Source of the DNA: Plazaster borealis
Taxonomy: Eukaryota; Echinodermata; Asteroidea; Forcipulatida; Labidiasteridae
Direction of reading: 5' to 3'
NCBI GenBank assembly: GCA_021014325.1
Contig: CM037472.1
Coordinates: forward strand, 1,736,001 to 1,800,000
Length of the DNA stretch: 64,000 bases
Shown: positions 15,101 to 23,000 of the stretch, piece after piece
How the letters are laid out: each line of letters begins with the position of its first letter
How positions within the stretch are numbered: the stretch's first letter is position 1
Position numbers and translations under genes: made by a program
The notes under the pieces: generated by a model
Databases searched by the model: none
What the model was told of the DNA's origin: nothing
What the model saw: the letters and a program-made list of their open reading frames with translations, nothing else

Positions 15101-17938
15101 CAGCATGCTTCGGCAAAACATCCACAAATTTGGGTCCAGAATGCCCCATAGTTTTGAAAAAATCCTGGGGAGAACCCTAGTAGTGTAGCATGTGCACGCT
15201 AAACAATGGAATGTCTGGGTGAATATACACATCAGCTATACGACTGACTAGAAAAAATAAAAGGTTGCTTCGAAGCTGCTCTGGAGGCTAAAAAACATCC
15301 GTCAAAGCCAGTCCAGGAAAATGTGGTGCGTTAACACGTCATACAATGTAAAGTGGTTAATTTATTAGTCTGTTACCTGTCATCAAATATAATAAGCTCT
15401 TTGAGACACCTGGGCTCAATTTCATAAAGCTGTTAAGCAGAAAATACTGCTTAGCAAATTTGTTTGCTAAGCCACAAAATGAGTTGGGAACCAGTGGCAA
15501 CAATGTAATCTCTATGAAATTTTGGCTGGTTACTTGTTTCTTCTAAGCAAGTTGTTTCCTTGAGACACCTGGGCCAAATTTCATACAGCTGTTCAGCAGA
15601 AAAATTCTGCTTAGCAAATTTGTTTGCTAAGCAATAAATGAGTTGGGAACCAGTGGCAACAATGTAATCTCTGTGAAATTTTGGCTGGTTACCCGTTTCT
15701 TCTAAGCAAGTTTTTTCCATGCTTAGCAAGTTTTTGTGCTTACAGGCTTTATGAAATTGGGTCCTGTAGATAACTTACCTTGGGTCTGATTCTTGGACCT
15801 CTTGGTCTCGGTGGTGTTTTCGATGAATTTGCTTTTATTCTAAGCTTCTCAAGTTCTTCTTGTGTCATTCCGGTGGATGAATCATAATGAAGGTACCTCC
15901 TACGGACGTTACTGAGCTGAGTTGTGAATGTGTGTAACTGTCTGGTTTGATTCGGAGGTGTGCCGTTTGTTCTGGGTGCTCCATTTGCTCTGTATACAAG
16001 AATTAAATATTATTATTATATTATTATTATATTATTATTATTATATATTTCTGGTAATGAAACCAAGTGAACCTAATCACTGTAGCTCGCAAGCCTGAGG
16101 AAACCTGTAAACAAGAGTGCTTGCTATGTGAACCAGAAACACTGAGATTAACTCCTACTCCTCCACGATAAGTGTTCTGGGTTCTTTAACGTGCACTTCC
16201 AATCCTAGTACATGGGACCTACGGCTTGATGTCCCATCTGAAGGAAAAAGTAACTATGCTAAAGTATCTTGCTTTAAAGTATCTTGCTCAAGGACACAAG
16301 TGCCATGGCCGGGACCCGAACCCACACTCTGCTGATCAGAAACACCAGAGCTTCAAGTCTGGTGCTCTTAACCGCTCAGCCACAACACGACTAGCTAAAA
16401 AGCTATGATCCCCTCAACAGGTTTACATGTAAAAATCTGCATCAAAACAAGAAAGTGAACCATCAAGGTTTCAAATTTTAACTGTACTTCTTTCAAGAAA
16501 ATTTGAAGGCTAAAGGATCTTTTGAGAAAATCCCGAAATCAGGAAAACCATGAGAAACCACATGCCTGCAGTTGATGAAACAAGCTTGTACTTTCAGTTT
16601 TTCAGTGTAACACACCCATACCTGGAGGATGGATCAGACTTGGATGAAGCATCCGGCACTTCTTGAGAGGAAACACTTTCTGGTTGTGGCACATCGTCAA
16701 TTGAGGATGATCCGGCAGAGTAAGCCCAACTTGTTGTATCTTCATCAGCTGCAGAGGCCGGGAATTCCTCAATGTTCCTCTACAATGATAAAATGACATA
16801 CTTCAAACAGGGTTTGCCCTTAACTTTTTTAGTGACTAGCCAGCAGGACCAGTTAGCTTTTCATTTCACTAGTCCGTCTGCTTGTTCACTAGTCCATATT
16901 TCAAATGAATATAGGGATGCTTTTCAACACTGAACTAGCCAGCCGGACCACTTGGAGTGAATTTTGACTGGTCCTCATGTGTTCTAAATGGCATTTGGCA
17001 AGTGGACCACTGTTAAGGGAGAATGCTTACTAAACCCTTGTTCCAAAGGCCCGCTTGCCAACACGTGACCTCAATCCTCCACTATCCTCCTCGCCCATGT
17101 CACCAGCCGCCACGTAAGTCCACTTGCCCCACATTTATTGCACAAGTTCTGCACCACTAACACAAGAAATTCATTTATTTTCAGAGTGTTCACAAAAATT
17201 TCAAAATATCATAATGAAATTTTAAGCAAAGGAGTGAAACATAAGAAGTACAGCCAGTAAGCATGGGCCCTAAATGAGGCATGTGCTTTGGACTATAAGT
17301 AATATAACAGGGAGCAATCTACTAAGGCCCAACTCCACAAAGCTGCTCAAGCACAAACATATGCTCACCTCAAAACAATTTTGATAACCAGAAATAGATA
17401 CCAGCTCAATACAATTTCGCCTGTGACTGTATCCCTGCTCCAATGTGCGAGTATACTTCAGAGTCCTGCGGTTTCTGCACAGTACATAGAGCTGCTTAAG
17501 AACAAGAAGTAGCCAAGCACAACAAATTTATTCTTACCTGAATAAGGTTACCAGCCAAACTACCATGTCACATACAATTTGTGACTGGTATCCTGCTCAT
17601 TTCTGCTTAGCAGACAATTGTTAAGCAATATTTTCTGCTTAAGCAGCTCTATGAAATTGGGCCCAGGAAGATGATGATGAATTATGCTCAGCAGAATTTG
17701 TAATTATAATAATAAGATTTGAAGTGCTTACTTGTGAGGAGCTTATCTTAGATGCGTACACAGCGGCGTTACTAATCGTCTCCTCTGCTTTTGTTTGGAT
17801 CTTCTGAGTGGTAGATCGTACACTACAATTACTCCATACTTGACTGCATTCTTTACTCTGTGTATCGACGAAGGCTCTGGCAACCAGACCGAACCCACGC
17901 AATGCTTTTACGCAGTCTGTTAACCTTGTCTGTGCCAT
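148..17938 (-). CDS. COQ8A: COQ8A/ADCK3-type mitochondrial atypical kinase (UbiB family), complete, 15 exons
   Basis: Ancillary ATPase/kinase-like protein of coenzyme Q synthesis, expected on the matrix side of the inner mitochondrial membrane. Minus-strand exons: 17938-17732, 16779-16622, 15989-15779, 14723-14657, 13979-13911, 13261-13145, 12407-12322, 10830-10690, 9493-9412, 8516-8423, 7277-7136, 6496-6389, 2291-2226, 1068-982, 420-148. All junctions are GT/AG and phases agree, giving 1908 nt including stop (635 aa), close to vertebrate COQ8A. Visible motifs: a glycine-rich single-pass-like segment [15 protein letters not shown] (about 215-229), the family KxGQ motif as KLGQ (268-271), the Ala-rich loop AAAS (329-332), the ATP-site Lys in VAMK (350), [11 protein letters not shown] (476-486, catalytic Asp 480), and DFG (499-501). 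The N-terminus ([20 protein letters not shown]) is basic and suits mitochondrial import. The start ATG is 17936-17938. COQ8B is the alternative name; many invertebrates have a single COQ8. Confidence 0.97.
1136..1382 (+). pseudogene. CR1/L2-like non-LTR retrotransposon, C-terminal end of reverse transcriptase
   Basis: The plus-strand frame ending in TAA at 1380-1382 reads through [18 protein letters not shown], then [20 protein letters not shown], then [11 protein letters not shown]. This is the characteristic C-terminal tail of CR1/L2-clade ORF2 proteins (PRs/TxGdrsFs..aP.lWN.LP...r...s..sFk..Lkthl). Only the last ~80 residues are present, so it is a 5'-truncated, dead copy. It sits in the COQ8A intron between exons 14 and 13. 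Confidence 0.75.
1384..1692. mobile_element. MITE with CCTTTAGAGACCAT inverted ends
   Basis: The left end CCTTTAGAGACCAT and right end ATGGTCTCCAAAGG are inverted repeats about 310 bp apart. The interior has a GCGGCCGCTATGG-type segment. A diverged relative in opposite orientation occupies about 9580-9966 in another intron of the same gene (CCTTTAGAGACGATTGCGGC at its left end). No coding content. Confidence 0.55.
1748..1913. mobile_element. Small foldback element, TCGATTTCAC family
   Basis: The ends TCGATTTCACCAAACTC and TTTCATGAAATCGG are inverted. The interior repeats short TAGGATTAATCCTA-like palindromes. Clear relatives are at 7455-7616 and 61009-61147 and a fragment at 46711-46760. All share ends of the form GATTTCACAAA and an interior built from CTAGTCCTA/TAGGACTAG words. 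Confidence 0.6.
2600..2905. repeat. Diverged two-copy tandem repeat, ~150 bp unit
   Basis: CATTCAAACCGAGGACTTTAACAAAAGGGA (from 2599, read as two shorter blocks) recurs as CATTCAAACCGGGGACCTAT (from 2760). In both copies it is followed by TACAAAACCAATGG. A third partial copy ends near 2905 with GGTCCCCGATTG. No coding frame. Confidence 0.5.
3089..6216. mobile_element. 3.1-kb DNA element with terminal inverted repeats in COQ8A intron
   Basis: The left end CAGCCGATTTCACGAAA is matched by the right end TTTCGTGAAATCGGCTG. Both are flanked by CAG (3086-3088 and 6217-6219), a possible 3-bp target duplication. Subterminal zones (3105-3220 and 6010-6200) are rich in GTTGCGC/GCGCAAC words in inverted arrangement. 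The AT-rich interior holds no long ORF. A short ATG segment at 3363-3402 ends in a GTAAGT donor-like site, and there is an acceptor-like TTTGTATTTAG at about 4227, but the direct join runs into a stop. Probably a non-autonomous or decayed transposon; the superfamily cannot be named. Confidence 0.6.
6225..6370 (+). mobile_element. Penelope-like element terminal fragment (degenerate)
   Basis: It shares blocks with the better copies at 54595-54800 and 60290-60480: GTTGAGACCAC, TCTCAGAGCCAACACTTC, GTACCCGCAAGTTTACTA and ATGATCCACACCATGCAAAA. The hammerhead-like core is not preserved here. Assignment rests on that similarity and on general knowledge of Penelope-like terminal sequences. Confidence 0.4.
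6687..7055. mobile_element. TTAA-flanked foldback MITE, family 1
   Basis: Ends are TTAA + AGCCACTGGACACGTTTGG and CAAACGTGTACGATGCCT + TTAA. The interior has conserved blocks AACAAGGGTGTTTTTTCTTT and TTGAGCCCAAATTTTCACAG and a central hairpin CTTCTTGCAAGAAG. Other copies: 8557-8936, 22285-22661, 31853-32232, 39790-40164, 61216-61589. Confidence 0.85.
7455..7616. mobile_element. Small foldback element, TCGATTTCAC family
   Basis: GGTCGATTTCACAAAACT at the left mirrors GTTTTGTGAAATC at the right. The interior is a near-perfect hairpin of TAGTCCTAGGCAATGCTAAG and its complement. It lies in the COQ8A intron between exons 11 and 10. Confidence 0.65.
7930..8250 (+). mobile_element. Pyrimidine-rich fragment ending in a hammerhead-like hairpin
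   Basis: A C/T-rich stretch (7979-8130) ends in a compact structure at 8193-8232: GCCT, a GACTC-TGTTA-GGGTC hairpin, GAAACGTC, then AGGC pairing back to GCCT. The layout resembles hammerhead ribozymes of Penelope-like retroelements, but the expected CUGANGA box is degenerate here (TCGAGAA). Likely a 5'-truncated retroelement tail. Confidence 0.35.
8557..8936. mobile_element. TTAA-flanked foldback MITE, family 1
   Basis: TTAA + AGGCACTGGAAACGTTTGG at the left, CAAACGTGTACAGTGCCT + TCAA at the right (one target base changed). Reverse orientation relative to 6687-7055. The centre has AGACTTCTGGCCAGAAGTCT, a perfect 20-base palindrome that differs from the CTTGCAAG centre of the other copies. 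Confidence 0.85.
10367..10560. mobile_element. Foldback MITE with GGGCCCAATTTCATAAAGC ends
   Basis: GGGCCCAATTTCATAAAGCT at the left and GCTTTATGAAATTGGGCCC at the right. The interior is rich in TTGCTAAGCA/TGCTTAGCAA words. Relatives (whole or partial): 15411-15768, 17325-17665, 28549-28768, 41690-41831, 41980-42140, 54049-54240, 55268-55440, 58838-58900 and 61868-61985. The commonest repeat of the window by count. Confidence 0.8.
11150..11720 (+). repeat. 117-bp satellite array in COQ8A intron 7
   Basis: Units align with GTTGACT at 11254, 11371 and 11488, exactly 117 bp apart, plus flanking diverged units. Each unit contains TTCACCACATGATATAATAT, GCAGGCTGGCAT, CATTCAAAACC and GGTCAGACAGTAGGAGGGTT. 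Because 117 is a multiple of three, it creates repetitive ORFs on both strands that are not genes. Confidence 0.95.
11926..12215. mobile_element. Head-to-head foldback of a tRNA-derived SINE
   Basis: The plus copy (from about 12104) has an A-box-like TAGCTCAGTTGGTAGAGC, a GCACGTTAATCCGG anticodon-arm-like part and a B-box GGTTCAAATCC. The minus copy (about 11926-12010) carries the same features reversed. The ~90-bp centre is itself palindromic (CTATTTTGTTCGG against CCGAACAAAG). The arms degrade after the tRNA part, so this is a SINE-derived element and not a tRNA gene. A third, partial copy is at 55493-55562. Confidence 0.7.
12950..13105 (+). repeat. Dispersed repeat shared with the leader of gene A
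   Basis: Blocks CATGCGCTGAAGTATAGGAC and TAGCAACACCCTTAGCAACA recur at 19840-19945 (CATGCGTTGAAGTATAGGAC, TAGCAACACTCTTAGCAACA), followed in both by GACACGGCCTTAG or GATACGGCCTTAG. In the gene A leader it interrupts sequence that is continuous in B and C. Confidence 0.65.
13323..13702. mobile_element. TTAA-flanked foldback MITE, family 2
   Basis: TTAA + AGGGTCTGTAAATTTTTGG at the left, CCAAACGTATACAATCCCT + TTAA at the right. The interior shares GATTTTCGGCAATATCTCAA and AAAACGCTACCACCTTTTGA with 37003-37399, 47358-47736 and 63555-63944. Same architecture and target as family 1 but distinct sequence. Confidence 0.8.
14222..14330 (-). repeat. Inverted-repeat partner of 16030-16135, bracketing COQ8A exons 3 and 4
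   Basis: TTCACATAGCAAGCACCCTT and GGTTTCCTCAGGCTTGCGAG here are complemented at 16036-16135 (CTCGCAAGCCTGAGGAAACC, AGAGTGCTTGCTATGTGAAC). Both end at a microsatellite of TAA/ATT type. Arms are about 100 bp, separated by 1.7 kb that contains exons 3 and 4. Confidence 0.8.
15411..15768. mobile_element. Internally duplicated GGGCCCAATTTCATAAAGC MITE
   Basis: Two tandem ~155-bp copies of the left half, each starting TTGAGACACCTGGGC followed by AATTTCATA, precede a single right end GCTTTATGAAATTGGGTCC. The duplicated blocks share GAGTTGGGAACCAGTGGCAA. It ends about 10 bp past the COQ8A exon 3 donor. Confidence 0.7.
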
Positions 17939-17967
17939 GATGAGTCTGGTACCTTAACCTTTTATTG
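17939..17967 (-). other. Probable COQ8A 5'-UTR segment preceded by a splice acceptor
   Basis: On the minus strand the ATG is preceded by about 29 bases. Just upstream is a good acceptor, a T/G-rich tract ending in TACAG at 17968-17969. This suggests an untranslated first exon further upstream, between 18 and 20 kb. I could not identify that exon or a core promoter. Confidence 0.4.
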
Positions 17968-20043
17968 CTGTACACACACAAAAATAGAAAACATAGAAAG
18001 GCACGGTCAAAACTCTCTAGGCCTTAAACTCTCATTAACTTCAAACAATTTTGTTCAACAATCAAGTGATTAAAAAAGGGTCACATTTGTCAAGTCTTTG
18101 AAAAGTCGATGGCCACTTATGCACATTCAAGTCAAAATTTAATGTCTTTCCAAATGAATTGACATCATACAACCATCTTCACCAGCCGCCTCGGCCTCTC
18201 TGGGAGGCCTGCTGCATCCAAGCACCTCTTTTTCACTCATTGCGACAACAACCATAATCTTACCTGGATTATTCAGATACAAATTTTGTAAGTTTGTGCT
18301 AATTTAAAAAAAATGCTAGGTGGTGGTAGGATTCAGCATCTTTTCCCAAAGAAAAGAAAAAAAAAGAATGAAAAAAAAAAAGAACTACAGAAAGGTAGTG
18401 TATATCTTGCTGGCTACATCTTCATTTTAGTAAACTTAAGCCATTAAATCGTATAGCGCCACCGAGGCCCTCTTCTGGCGCATACGCGTGGAGCCAACAT
18501 AACACTAAGGTATTCAATTATACAAAGTTTATCATCCACATCCCAGTAGCCCAGAGGAACCGAAACAACGCTTCAACCAACGCGATTCCCATGTGGCTTT
18601 TATAAAAATGGCATCCCCAAAAATGACAATATTTCTACTTCTTTCCTCCATGATCTTTTATCATGAAAAATTTATTCCTACATTAAAAAAATTCTGATTT
18701 ATAGCACCTGAGGATTTGGGGTAAAGAAGTAAAGACATAAAGAAAAAATAAATAAATAAAAAAGTAAAAAAAGGAAGAAATAAAAAAGTAAAGAAGTAAA
18801 TAAAAACATAATAATAAAACTAAATAGAGAAAGTAATAAAGAAGTAAGAAGTTAAGAAATAAAGAAGTTAAAAAGAAGTAAAGAAATAAAGAATTAAAGA
18901 AGTAAAAACAGAAATTAATAAAGAAGTAAAGAAGTAAAGAAAACAATATAAAAAAATAAAAATAAAACAAAATAAAACAAGAAGTAAAGAAATAATAAAG
19001 AAAAAAGTAATAAAGAAATGAGGTGATTCTAATTAGTGTGACCGGATTCTTGGATAAAGAAAAAAAGCAATGCATTGCTCGCCTATGCAATGGGACAATG
19101 ACTATAATGAGCTAACTAAACAGGCAGTTATATCTATCTACCTCCATGATAATGTTCACTTACTTACACCTTACACCACCTTCCTCCATCGAATACACAG
19201 TTTAAACTTTGTTTTGATGATCAGTCTAGATTAGCAATAGAGGGGCCAGAACATGTACAACGAGCACACATACATGTACAATGTACACGTGCCAGACTAA
19301 GGGTGGGACAACTAACTAAACTACAAAACATGATATTGAAGATCCCGTACAAATGTATATGTGGGATTGTGTGCGTAACACTTATATTACGTAACCTCAC
19401 TTCAGCCTTCCTTCCCACCAAGCAAGAAACATGACCTATATTAAAAGTAAAATTACGTACAAAACAAGATTAAAAACAGAAGCAATTAATGCATGGAAAA
19501 CACAACCATGCTGTCATTCATCAAGGATATTTCAAAAGCACCTACAGCGAGCTTCAAATCAATGAAACGATGACAGATTTGATGAAAACCATGGGTGAAA
19601 ATAACCCTCGCAATGCCGATTTGTTTTGGTTTCTTTAGCGCACGAAGTGAACGTTGTGTAATCTTCTACAACTCCCTGACTTCTAATAGTAAACTATACG
19701 GTTAAAAACGGCGGATATTTTGGTACCATGCTAAAAATGTAACGTTTACCGAGCGAGAGAGGGCGTTTGTCTAAAAACTCGCCGTGACCGAAAAGCCGGC
19801 TACAGCTACGGCTAGGGCTAGATTTCCGCGTCATAATTATCATGCGTTGAAGTATAGGACGTCCTTAGCAACACTCTTAGCAACAGCCGTAGCTGTAGTT
19901 GTAGCCGTCAATGGTAGTATTCATTCGGATACGGCCTTAGAGTGCTTGGAACCCAGTCGTCTGTTAATATCAGACTCGCTTTAAGAAATTGGGTATCAGT
20001 CCCTGACTGAGTTTGGTGGGAGAAGTTGAGAAGATCTCTCATC
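17968..20043. other. Intergenic region between COQ8A and gene A
   Basis: COQ8A and gene A are divergent, so this stretch should hold both promoters; I see no convincing TATA box or initiator. It contains a strongly strand-biased A/G tract (about 18690-19020, AAGAAGTAAAGAAATAA-type words) and, from about 19741, the gene A leader (CGTTTACCGAGCGAGAGAGG), which is conserved in B and C. Confidence 0.5.
18690..19020. repeat. Purine-rich simple-sequence tract
   Basis: About 330 bp of almost pure A/G/T words such as AAAGAAGTAAAGAAATAAAG on the plus strand. The minus strand reads as a hydrophobic phenylalanine/leucine/tyrosine run, a composition artefact. Confidence 0.8.
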
Positions 20044-23000
20044 ATGTCAACGAAGAAAGTTTCAGCAATTGCTGCAATTAACTCCAAAATAAAGGTTTGT
20101 TTTTGTTATTGAATTGTTAACAGATAGGAAGTTATTGTTAAAGTCTATTTTCAGCGAGACAAATATTTATCAATTACACTGTGGTCTTGTGTGGAGTAAT
20201 AAATAATTTTCCTCCACCATTGATTGATAATGATTGTCCACTGTTTGATGATGATGAGGAAACAGGTCAACTCGTACCCAGGTCAACTCGTACCCAAGTC
20301 AACTCGTACCCAGTATTGCAACCAAGTCAACTCATACCCAGGTGAACTCGTACCCAGGTTAACTTGTACCCAAGTGAACTCGTACCCATGTTATAGGTAT
20401 GTGAAGAAAAAATTAAAAGTGAACCAAACAATACCAAGTAGGCCTACCACTGGAAAGAGCTTGAACAGTTGAAAAATCCTACACAGTAATACCAAAATTA
20501 TTGAGATATCTTAATTGATATAAAGAAATTACAAGCATTTGAAGCTCGTTAATAAGCGTCATTTATCTTACAGGTAGTTGATTGGAATTTTGTGACCGAA
20601 AACGAGTCGACCTGGCCGCGACCGGGTCAGTCATTTTTTGTTCTCTTCCATAAAACATGACGAAACTTTGAGATATTAAAGACGAAATAGCAATTAATAT
20701 GTAAATTTACCTTTTAATAACGTAAGGTTCAGCAGTAGAGTGATATTTGTGCTGTCAAAACTTGTAATTTTTTCAACTTCTCCAGCGAAGGTAAAAACAT
20801 TCACCAATTCGGAAAAACAAACATGGGGGATAAAGAGGGGATTCTCCACTACGTCATCACCAGAATGCGAATTTAAGGGGGTGTGCCCAGCGCGCGCAGT
20901 AGATGTGGAACACAAATGTGGCAGAAAATAGCGGCCGCGATCCATGCGGATCTTCACATACCTACATGTTAACTCGTACCCAAGTCAACTCGTACCCAGG
21001 TCAACTCGTACCGTCTATGTAAGTTTGTACGTGTAACGTTTTTTGCATATGCCCAAACAGAGGAGAAGTTCAATGCGGCGTGAATTTCCCCGTCGGCATG
21101 ACGATCAAAATAGAATATTTAAAGTTAGAATATCATGCATTTGGATGTTCATATTTTTTTCTGCTAAAAAACAGACTGGATTCATCAAAAGGGTTAATTT
21201 CTTTAAATGTTTTACCGTAATATTGTTTGTTCTTATGTTTTAACTTTTATTAATACATACCTCAAAGAGTTTGTGCATTCTGATTGGTCAAAGACTGGTC
21301 ACGTGGGGGTGCATTAACAAGTAATATAAAGACCGGCTCAGTGAACTAGCGAATAAATGGCCCCTAAACAAGCACATTGTTGTGTAATAAGTCCTATGCA
21401 CTACTATGTGCTTGTTGTGCGGGAAACTACCGGTATCAAATCAACTAATCAACTCATCTCTTTGTATGTTTTTTTGTTTTTTGTTTTTTTTGAACAGGAC
21501 AGATGGTGCCGCGTTCACGTGCATACCACGCGTAGGCGTGAACGCGCAGACAATGTATTAATTTATGGTAGCTGGTACGCGCATGAAACCAACATAATGC
21601 AAAGTAATAGTCTGGTTCTTGAAAATATGCATAAATAGTTAATTACGTGTAGGCGATTAATAGGTACCACACACAAGTTGAACAGCCAGAGGAATGGCCC
21701 TTGAACATGAGTAGTCATTTCTAAAAATAACGGCGAAAGAAAAATCACAAATTCAGACGATTTTTACCGTTTTTTCGTTATAAGGTATTATTTAATGGGA
21801 TTAACAGTGTGATAACCCGGTCTTCACTGCGTGGTAATCACCTTGGTTGGTGGCTGGCCGCTGTTAATGGACCTCGCCTTCGGCTCGTTCCATTAACAGC
21901 GGCCAGCCACCAACCCGGTCATTACCACGCAGTGAAGACCGGGTCATCACACTGTTAATCCCTAATTAAGTTTATTTATTTATTTATTAATGTTTTATTA
22001 AGTTCAGCCTGTGACTGCGAATACATTTGTGTTGTATTAAACCATTTCCATGGTGTATAACACGAACGTCTATGTTTCTTTGGTGTGTTTTTTCTGCTTT
22101 TAAAGGGAAAGTTGTTAGGGTTAGGCCCATTTCCAAGGAAGGGAAGGCATAGTTTTTTTCCCAAGTTTCAATATTTATTTATTGATTTATTTAGTTGTTG
22201 TTAATATCCTGGGTAACCCATTCAGTGAGAAAAACTCACTGATCTCCCATGGATCCCAGCTCACATAAAAACTACAAAATGCACTTAAAGGGCATGGACA
22301 CATTTGGTATTTGTCAAAGACCAGTATTCTCACTTGGTGTATCCCAACATATTCATAAAATATCAAACCTGTGAAATTTTGGGCTCAATTGGTCATCGAA
22401 GTTGCAAGAAAATAATGAAAGAAAAAACACCCTTGTTGCACAAATGTGTGTGCTTTCAGATGCCTGAGAAAAGGCTTCAGGTCTGAAGTCTTTTTCAGAT
22501 TCAAATATTTTAGTGAGAAATTACCTCTTTCTCAAAAACTACGTTACTTCAGAGGGAGTCAATTCTCACAATGTTTTATACTATCAACAGCTCTCGGTTG
22601 CTCATTACCAAGTAAGTTTTTATGCTTATTTGAGTAATTACCAAACGCCAAAACGCCTTAAAGATACAAGAATAAAAAGTTACAGGGAAAACATTGCACA
22701 TTCATTAAAAAAAACTGATTCCTAGCACTCATAAAAAGCTACAAGAATGTAATTAAAATAGGAAGAGTAAACGTTAAAAGGAAAACCAATACACAAGCAT
22801 TAAAAAAGACACACAACAAATGATAACAAAAAACAGAGAAGAAAACCAGAATGGAGTAATACAAAATTATGGGAAAAAGGATTAACTGAGCTGTTCGAGT
22901 TGATTTAAAAATTGATTAAGTTTTGTTGGCTGCAGAGATTTGAAATTATGCGACAAGTTGTTCAAAGCCAGGGCACCCCCTGAAACTAAACGTCCTTCTT

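Noticed and set aside
18683..19090. 135-codon minus-strand ORF rich in Phe, Leu and Tyr, looking like a membrane protein
   Set aside because: It lies wholly in an A/G-rich simple-sequence tract; the hydrophobic run is a composition effect.
20260..20400. CRISPR-like array of short repeats
   Set aside because: Direct tandem repeats without unique spacers, in a eukaryotic intron.
20224..20472. 82-codon ORF with QVNSYPG repeats
   Set aside because: It is a translation of the GTCAACTCGTACCCAG minisatellite.
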